DNA from: JAGPUQ01 sp963708735
Lineage (GTDB): Bacteria > Pseudomonadota > Gammaproteobacteria > Pseudomonadales > Porticoccaceae
Direction: 5' to 3'
DNA: 64,000 bases
Assembly: GCA_963708735.1 (NCBI GenBank)
Contig: CAVPTW010000022.1
Coordinates: 1-64,000 of the forward strand
Below, piece after piece: positions 58,102 to 64,000 of this stretch. The position numbers were made by a program, and so were the translations under genes. Each line of letters starts with the position of its first letter. Position 1 is the stretch's first letter. The notes under the pieces were generated by a model. It was not told the DNA's origin. It searched no databases and saw only the letters and a list, made by a program, of their open reading frames with translations.

Positions 58102-58508
58102 GACCTTGTCGTCGCAACTCCGGGATTGAATGGCTCAGGGCACACCGGAGCGGGTCAGTGAGCACGCCGCCGTTGCTGAGAAGACGAGGCCCTGCTCCGC
58201 CTTTGGTCCCCGAGTCCCTGGACCGAAACTATCGGTCGGTCGGGATGCGATAGCCCGATTTCCTTGCATCGGTCAAGGAGGCTTGCCCGCTTCCTTGGAC
58301 CGCCAGTGGTGCTGTGAATCTTCAGGATGTTGTGTAGCATCATCATCCATTTCCATTGCCTGCCCACTTTTTTTTGGCCCCGGAGCCAACGCGTTTGTAC
58401 CCTATGCGCCGCGCCAAACGGTATCACCAATTGGGCGGATATCGGATCACTCGTTCGGCAATCGCGCGAGCAAAATTCTGGTCATACCCCCGTCGTTGCT
58501 CGGGCGGT
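58102..58508. other. Intergenic region, nothing recognisable
   Basis: About 400 bases of intermediate GC between the methyltransferase remnant and murI. Short open frames on both strands show no family-like sequence. It may be further debris of the accessory island. Confidence 0.4.
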
Positions 58509-59294
58509 TCAAGGCAGTACGGCGATTTCCCGGCAGCCGCGCGCCGATAGCGCCGGATGCAGGATATCGCTGCCGGCGGCGCCGGTGAACAGGGCGCGAA
58601 AGCCCAGGTCGGGCCCATCCGTGGGGCCGGATAGCAAAGTGAGTACGCGCCGGGCGATGGCATCGCCGGAATCCACCCAGTGCACCGGGCGCGGGGCGGC
58701 CAGGGTGAGCGCCTCGGCGAGCAGCGGGAAATGCGTGCAGGCGAGGACCAGGGTGTCGAGCGCCGGGTTGGCGAACAGTGGCGCGAGGATGGTGCGCAGT
58801 TCGTCGCTATCCGGCGCGGTACCCCGCAGCGCCTGTTCCGCGATATCGACCAGCCGCGAACTGCCCAGACAGATCACTTCGCAGTCGGCGGCAAAGTCGG
58901 CGATCAGCTGCCGGGTGTAGGGACGGCTGACGGTGCCGGGGGTGCCCAGCAGGCCGATCACCTTGGTGGCGGACAGCGCGGCGGCGGGCTTGATGGCCGG
59001 CACCACACCGACCACCGGATTCGGGATGCGCTCGCGCAGACGCGGCAGCGCCACCGTGCTCGCGGTGTTGCAGGCCACCACCAGAATGTCGGGTTGTTCC
59101 CGGCGGACGAGCTGGTGCAGGACCTTGTCCACCCGTTCGACCAGTTCGGCTTCCCCTTTGGTGCCGTAGGGGAAGGCGGCGTTGTCGCAGGCGAAGATGA
59201 AATCGCAGCCCGGCGCGCGGGCGCGCACGGCCGCGAGCACGCTGAGACCGCCGACGCCGGAATCGAATACCAGTATTTTGGGAGCACGCGCCAT
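58509..59294 (-). CDS. murI: Glutamate racemase
   Basis: A 261-residue enzyme interconverting L- and D-glutamate for peptidoglycan synthesis. It opens ILVFDSGVGGLSVLAAVRA. The two catalytic Cys are in LVVACNTAST (75) and LVLACTHFPLL (186). Other motifs are FPYGTKGEAELVERV and GLLGTPGTVSRPYT. ATG 59294 (MARAPKILVF) is the family-like start; the longer open frame to 59501 overlaps the divergent transporter's leader. Confidence 0.94.
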   Translation of the reverse strand: MARAPKILVFDSGVGGLSVLAAVRARAPGCDFIFACDNAAFPYGTKGEAELVERVDKVLHQLVRREQPDILVVACNTASTVALPRLRERIPNPVVGVVPAIKPAAALSATKVIGLLGTPGTVSRPYTRQLIADFAADCEVICLGSSRLVDIAEQALRGTAPDSDELRTILAPLFANPALDTLVLACTHFPLLAEALTLAAPRPVHWVDSGDAIARRVLTLLSGPTDGPDLGFRALFTGAAGSDILHPALSARGCREIAVLP

Positions 59295-59507
59295 GGCGCG
59301 GAATTCTACCGCAGCGACGGGATGTCGGCTGGTAGACTTGCCGCCGGTAAGCGTGCGCCCGGTAAATCGGTGCCCTGTGCGGATGGCATTGTCTGCCCGC
59401 CCGTTGCCGCTGTGCTCTGATTGCAACGGATTGCCGTTGCGCGCTGACCGGCTGCGGTTGCACGCGCTGGTCTTTCCACACTTGCCCGTATGGGTTTCCA
59501 CGTCGCG

Positions 59508-60452
59508 ATGAATTATCTGGACATCGTCTGGTTCGCTTTGGGCACCGTCACGCCCATCTATCTGGTGACCGCCCTGGGTGTGGTGCTGCGCCGCGCCGGA
59601 GCGCTGAGCGATGGCTTTCTGCGCGATGCCTCGCGGCTGGTCTTCAATCTGGGCGCGCCGGCGATGCTGTTTCTGTCGCTGGCCGGCGCCGAGATCGAAT
59701 TCACCCGCGCGCCGCGCTTTCTGCTGGTCAGTACGGCGCTGGTGATGGGGTTGGCGCTGCTGGCCTGGCCGCTGGCGAGCTTGCTGGTAAAGGAGCGGGA
59801 GCAGCGCGGCGTCTTCGTGCAGGGTGCGGCGCGCGGCAATCTGCTGATCGCGGGACTCGCCATGGCGCAGACGGTCTACGGGGTCGAGGGCGTGGCGCTG
59901 GCATCGTTGCCCATGGCGGTGTTCATCGTGTTCGGCAATGTGTTTTCCATTGCCATGCTGCGCCGCTACGGTGATGCGGGTTCGGGGCGCGGGCTGGGCC
60001 GCGATGCGCTGAAGAATCCGGTCATCATCGGCATTGTGCTCGGCGTGGTGGCGGGTGCGGTGCGCGTGCCCCTGCCGGGGATTCTGGTGGATACCGGCAA
60101 AATTCTCGGGCAGCTCACGGTGCCGCTGGTGTTGTTCACGCTGGGTGCGTCGCTGGATTTTCGCGAGCTGCGCAAGCCGACCTGGGTGAGCTGGGGCGCG
60201 GCGTTCTACAAATGCCTGTGGATGCCGCTGATCGGCGTGCCCCTGGGCTATTGGGCCGGGGTGCGCGGCATGGAGCTTGGCATCCTGTTTCTGGTGCTGG
60301 CCTCGCCGACCGCCACCATCAGTGTGGTGTTCGCGGAGATGTTCGGCGGCAGTCGCCGGCTGGCCGCCAATATCGTGCTGGTGAGCGGGCTGCTGTCCTT
60401 TGCGGTCAACTGCGGCGGTCTTATTTTGCTGCGGGTATTGGGTCTCGCCTGA
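59508..60452 (+). CDS. AEC (auxin efflux carrier) family transporter
   Basis: A 314-residue membrane protein with about ten helices in two inverted halves. It starts MNYLDIVWFALGTVTPIYLV, has the first-half end GAARGNLLIAGLAMAQ and the second half NPVIIGIVLGVVAG, with LVLFTLGASLDF and LASPTATISVVFAEMFGG as AEC signatures. Bacterial members export or import malate, other organic acids or amino acids. An ATG at 59490 would add six residues; the later one begins the first helix. Confidence 0.9.
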   Translation: MNYLDIVWFALGTVTPIYLVTALGVVLRRAGALSDGFLRDASRLVFNLGAPAMLFLSLAGAEIEFTRAPRFLLVSTALVMGLALLAWPLASLLVKEREQRGVFVQGAARGNLLIAGLAMAQTVYGVEGVALASLPMAVFIVFGNVFSIAMLRRYGDAGSGRGLGRDALKNPVIIGIVLGVVAGAVRVPLPGILVDTGKILGQLTVPLVLFTLGASLDFRELRKPTWVSWGAAFYKCLWMPLIGVPLGYWAGVRGMELGILFLVLASPTATISVVFAEMFGGSRRLAANIVLVSGLLSFAVNCGGLILLRVLGLA

Positions 60453-60488
60453 GCGTTTTTTACTGAAGATGTCGGTCCCGGTCCGTTT

Positions 60489-61599
60489 TCAGCGCCGCAC
60501 CAGCAGGGCGCCGCATTCCAGATGGCGGGTGCCCGGAAACTGGTCGAACACCGCGAACTCGGCGACCCGGTGGGTCGCGTTCAGCTCCATAAGGTTGTTT
60601 TTGAGCGTCTGTGGATTGCAGGAAATATAAAAAATATTGCGGAAGGTTTTGGCGAGAGCGAGGGTGGTTGCGTCGAGACCGGCGCGCGGTGGGTCCACCA
60701 GCAGGGTCGAGAACCGATAGGCGCCGAGATCGATGTCCCGCAGGCGCCGGAACGGGCGCACCCCGGCCAGCGCCTGGCCCACTTCCTCGCTGGACATCCG
60801 TACCAGCGCGACATTGTCGATGCCGTTGGCCGCCAGGTTGTGGTGCGCCGCGCGGACCGACAGCTTCGCTACTTCGGTCGCGAGCACGCGCTCGAACTGT
60901 GCCGGCCAGCACCAAGGTAAAATTGCCGTTGCCGCAATAGAGCTCCAGCAGATCGCCGCCGAGATTGCGGGCCTGTTCCGCGGTCCAGGCGAGCATCTCC
61001 CGGTTGATGACGGCATTGGGCTGGGTGAAGCTGGATTCGATCTGCTGCCAGCAATAGCGGCGGCCGGCGACGCTCAGGGTCTCGATCACATGGTCGCGCC
61101 CGATGACGATTTTTTGCTTGCGGCTGCGGCCGATCAGGCTGCAATCCAGCTGGTTGGCCAGCGCCAGGGCGGCGTCCTGCCAGGCGGCGTCCAGCCCGCG
61201 GTGGTAGATGAGGGTGATCAGGGCGTCGCCCGCCATTGTGGTGAGGAACTCCGCCGCAAACAGGCGGCGGCGCAGTTCCGGTGTGGCATTCAGCGCGGCG
61301 AGCAAGGGCGGCATCAGGCGGGTGATGGCGGCAGCGCCGGGCGGGAAGTCGTCGATGACGTAGGGCGTGCCGGATTCTCCCGGCCGGTACATGGCGTAGT
61401 GGCAGCGCTCGTCCCGATGCCAGATGCGGAACTCGGCGCGCATGCGGTAGCCGGTGGGCGGCGACGAATGCACCGCGATGGCGGCCGGCAGCAGGGCGCC
61501 GAAGTCCTGGCGCAAGGCACTGACCTTGGCCTCCAGCGACACATCGGCAGTGGTGGCAGGCAGCGAGCCGGACGGGTCCGTGGGCGCGGATGACGTCAT
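60489..61599 (-). pseudogene. trmA: tRNA (uracil-54-C5)-methyltransferase TrmA, one frameshift
   Basis: About 370 residues forming T54 in the T loop. The N-terminal frame (61599-60905) has TGYRMRAEFRIWHRDERCHY, ESSFTQPNAVINREML and LLELYCGNGNFTLVLAG. After one extra base near 60901-60908 the C-terminal frame gives FERVLATEVAKLSVRAAHHN, LLVDPPRAGLD and FYISCNPQTLKNNL with the catalytic Cys. All TrmA motifs are present apart from the indel, and the gene is housekeeping-like, so an assembly or base-calling error is likely. Confidence 0.9.
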
Positions 61600-61812
61600 G
61601 GTGCGGAACCCCAAAAGCGGCAGATTATAGCGGTCGATGCCCCGCGCTCGGCGCGGCCGGAGGGCGGCACCCGAACTTGGCTTGCGCCTGTGGGGGTGCG
61701 CGCCGATAATCGAAGCGGGCCGGATGCTCGTGCTGCTCGGCAGATCGTCCAGTACCTGCGTCGTTCCTGCAGGGCTTTTCACCACATAACCACAATGATC
61801 GGGAGGTGACGG

Positions 61813-63309
61813 ATGACATTTCAACGTCCGCAATTCAAACCCCAGTACGAGAACTACATCGGCGGGCGCTGGGTGGCTCCCATCGACGGCCATTATTTCG
61901 AGGACACCTCGCCCATCGACGGCAAGTTGGTGGCGCGCATTCCCCAGTCCAACGCCAAGGACATCGACCTGGCGGTGAAAAAGGCCTGGGAGGCTTTCCC
62001 CGCCTGGGGCAAGACTGCGGCCGCCGCGCGCAGCGCGATACTCAACAAGATCGCCGACACCATCGAGGCCAACATCCAGCAGCTGGCGATGGTGGAGACC
62101 TGCGATAACGGCAAGGGCATTCGCGAGACCCTGGGCGCGGATCTGCCGCTGGTGATCGACCAGTTCCGCTACTTTGCCGCGGCCATTCGCACCGAATCGG
62201 GTTCGGTCAGCGATATCGACGAGAACCTGGTGTCGATGGAAATTCACGAACCCCTGGGTGTCGTCGGCCAGATCATTCCCTGGAACTTTCCGCTGTTGAT
62301 GGCGGCCTGGAAAATCGCGCCGGCGCTCGCCGCCGGGAACTGCGTGGTGTTGAAACCCGCCGAGCAGACGCCGGTGTCGATTCTGGTGCTGATGGAGCTC
62401 ATCGGCGACCTGCTGCCGCCCGGTGTGCTCAACGTGGTGAACGGGTTTGGCGCCGAGGCGGGCAAGCCGCTCGCGTCTCACCCCGATATCAAGAAGATCG
62501 CATTTACCGGTGAAACCACCACTGGCCGGCTCATCATGCAGTACGCCTCCGAGAACATCATTCCGGTGTCGCTCGAACTCGGCGGCAAATCGCCCAACAT
62601 TTTTTGCGCGAGCGTGATGGACAAGGACGATGCCTTCCTGGACAAGGCGATCGAGGGTCTGGTGATGTTCGCGCTGAACCAGGGCCAGGTCTGTACCTGT
62701 CCGTCACGGGCGCTGGTGCACGAGAGCATCTACGAGCGGTTCATGGAGAAATGTCTGCCCCGGGTGGCCGCGATCAAGATGGGCGACCCCTACGAACTCA
62801 CCACCATGATGGGTTCCCAGGCGTCCAACGACCAGTACGAAAAGATCCTGAGCTATATCGATATCGGCAAGAAAGAGGGCGCGCAACTGCTCTGCGGCGG
62901 GCAGCCTTACAAAAATGCCCAGTACCCGGGTGGCTATTACATCCAGCCCACGGTGTTCAAGGGCCACAACAAGATGCGCATTTTCCAGGAGGAGATTTTC
63001 GGGCCGGTGCTTGCGGTGACCACCTTCAAGGATGACGACGAAGCGCTCGCCATCGCCAACGATACCCTCTATGGCCTGGGTTCGGGGGTATGGTCGCGCG
63101 ACATGCATCAGGTGCAGACCTTTGTGCGCGGCATCCAGGCAGGCCGGGTGTGGGTGAATTGCTACCACGTCTACCCGGCGCATGCGTCCTTTGGCGGCTA
63201 CAAGAAATCCGGTATCGGCCGCGAAAACCACCATATGATGCTGGACCATTACCGCAATACCAAAAACGTGCTGATTTCCTACGCCAAGGAAAAAATGGGC
63301 TTCTTCTGA
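61813..63309 (+). CDS. NAD-dependent aldehyde dehydrogenase, ExaC/AcoD type
   Basis: A 498-residue ALDH oxidising acetaldehyde-like aldehydes. The NAD fold includes PWNFPLLMAAWKIAPALAAG and FTGETTTGRLIM. The general base Glu is in LELGGKSPN, and the nucleophile is Cys294 in LNQGQVCTCPSRA, a sequence specific to the ExaC/AcoD group. It has GGGAGG before the ATG. A DUF779 gene follows after 13 bases, as is usual for this enzyme. Confidence 0.95.
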   Translation: MTFQRPQFKPQYENYIGGRWVAPIDGHYFEDTSPIDGKLVARIPQSNAKDIDLAVKKAWEAFPAWGKTAAAARSAILNKIADTIEANIQQLAMVETCDNGKGIRETLGADLPLVIDQFRYFAAAIRTESGSVSDIDENLVSMEIHEPLGVVGQIIPWNFPLLMAAWKIAPALAAGNCVVLKPAEQTPVSILVLMELIGDLLPPGVLNVVNGFGAEAGKPLASHPDIKKIAFTGETTTGRLIMQYASENIIPVSLELGGKSPNIFCASVMDKDDAFLDKAIEGLVMFALNQGQVCTCPSRALVHESIYERFMEKCLPRVAAIKMGDPYELTTMMGSQASNDQYEKILSYIDIGKKEGAQLLCGGQPYKNAQYPGGYYIQPTVFKGHNKMRIFQEEIFGPVLAVTTFKDDDEALAIANDTLYGLGSGVWSRDMHQVQTFVRGIQAGRVWVNCYHVYPAHASFGGYKKSGIGRENHHMMLDHYRNTKNVLISYAKEKMGFF

Positions 63310-63322
63310 GATCTGTGCCGGC

Positions 63323-63709
63323 ATGACGGAATTTTGCGAGCGACTGGCCATCACCGACGCGGCGCGCGCCGTGGTGGACCAGTTGCGCGCCAAGCACGGC
63401 GCCCTGCTGTTCCATCAGAGCGGCGGCTGTTGCGACGGCTCCGCCCCCATGTGCTTTGCAGTGGGTGATTTCCGCATCGGCAGCCGCGATGTGTGTCTGG
63501 GCGACATCCATGGCTGCAAGTTCTACATGTCGCCCGAGCAGTTCCAGTACTACGAAAACTGCCATACCACCATCGATGTGGTGCCGGGACGCGGTGCCAG
63601 TTTTTCCCTGGAAATTCCGCTCGGGGTGCGCTTTCTGATTCGCTCCCGGTTGTTGACCGACGAGGAGCTGGCTACTGTGCGGCCGGTCGTGATCGGTGCC
63701 GAGGCCTGA
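63323..63709 (+). CDS. DUF779 domain-containing protein
   Basis: A 128-residue protein. It has HGALLFHQSGGCCDGSAPMC (clustered Cys, likely metal-binding), DVCLGDIHGCKFYMSPEQF, HTTIDVVPGRGASFSLE and EIPLGVRFLIRSRL. The family is nearly always next to ExaC/AcoD-type aldehyde dehydrogenases and is thought to assist them, but its function is unproven. Start 63323 follows the dehydrogenase stop by 13 bases. Confidence 0.92.
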   Translation: MTEFCERLAITDAARAVVDQLRAKHGALLFHQSGGCCDGSAPMCFAVGDFRIGSRDVCLGDIHGCKFYMSPEQFQYYENCHTTIDVVPGRGASFSLEIPLGVRFLIRSRLLTDEELATVRPVVIGAEA

Positions 63710-63761
63710 ATTCGGGTCAACACTGGCTTAACCGCCGGTGGAGACCGGGGTTTCATGCACC

Positions 63762-64000
63762 ATGCGCGTCGATTACGTCATTGAACCCGGAGCTGCCCTC
63801 GCGAGTGAACTGAATCGCATCCTGCAACGCCAGTTAGCCATCGCCATGGATGCGCTCGCCACGGTCTCCCGCAAACGGCTTCAGGGCGTGTCTGACGCGC
63901 TCGCAGCGCTGGAGCGCATGGCTGCGCTCGGACATCTGTTTGCGGCCACCGACCCCGATCTTGCCGGGCGCGCGGTGGCACAGGTGGAGGCGATTTCCGA
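63762..64000 (+). CDS. Partial gene at window edge, possible CHAD-like protein
   Basis: The first 79 residues of a frame still open at 64000. It starts MRVDYVIEPGAALASELNRI and continues with a helix-rich stretch (LQRQLAIAMDALATVSRKRL). The opening and helical pattern loosely resemble CHAD-domain proteins, which bind polyphosphate, but the conserved basic His motifs would lie beyond the window. Product left open. Confidence 0.45.
   Translation, partial: MRVDYVIEPGAALASELNRILQRQLAIAMDALATVSRKRLQGVSDALAALERMAALGHLFAATDPDLAGRAVAQVEAIS

Overview
This is a GC-rich (about 64 percent) chromosomal window with dense, short-spaced operons. Gene content suggests a gammaproteobacterium: a RIO1-type kinase, a RecB-like helicase paired with a PD-(D/E)XK nuclease, a tRNA uridine-54 methyltransferase of the TrmA type, a TorF-family porin-like protein and a urea ABC transporter. 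No rRNA, CRISPR array, prophage or integrase is visible. The genus cannot be named from sequence alone.

Region by region. (1) 1-3004: remains of a surface-glycan-type locus: a heavily frameshifted 2OG-Fe(II) oxygenase, a frameshifted glycosyltransferase-like gene and an ELM1-family gene. (2) 3085-17420: a catabolic block with three enoyl-CoA hydratase/isomerase genes, three acyl-CoA dehydrogenases (two forming a likely heteromeric pair), a family III CoA-transferase, a luciferase-like oxidoreductase with a large internal deletion, two SnoaL/NTF2-fold proteins, an RND exporter and an MHS-type MFS transporter. Together they look like beta-oxidation and uptake/export of a bulky CoA-activated substrate such as a steroid or isoprenoid side chain. 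(3) 17440-23878: FkbM methyltransferase, tRNA-Arg(UCG), Smr protein, MoxR ATPase plus VWA (CoxE-like) protein, TorF-family protein and a secreted collagen-like Gly-rich protein. (4) 23943-31533: ureEFG followed by urtABCDE on the minus strand, with a sigma-54-like promoter before urtA and a 32-bp perfect palindrome between urtA and urtB. (5) 31618-38041: a conserved Cys-cluster protein, a RIO1 kinase and an emrB/emrA/marR-like efflux module with three matching palindromic operators. (6) 38156-47211: a peptide-type ABC importer, SMP-30 lactonase, epoxide-hydrolase-like protein, exported SurE-like phosphatase and DAHP synthase. (7) 47320-54393: RecB-like helicase (frameshifted), PD-(D/E)XK nuclease and a NUDIX hydrolase. 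(8) 54489-58101: a lower-GC accessory island with a large nuclease-like/SEC-C protein cut by a 1102-bp IS630-type element, abutting a truncated methyltransferase. (9) 58509-64000: glutamate racemase, AEC transporter, frameshifted trmA, ExaC-type aldehyde dehydrogenase with a DUF779 protein, and a partial gene at the edge.

Two features run through the window. Single-base indels break several otherwise well-conserved genes, including the housekeeping trmA and recB-like genes, so consensus errors are more likely than true decay for many of them. Degenerate 12-19 bp tandem repeats repeatedly sit exactly at gene ends or starts. The best candidates for new biology are the IS-split nuclease/SEC-C protein, the self-consistent MarR operator set, the boundary repeats and the heteromeric acyl-CoA dehydrogenase cluster.
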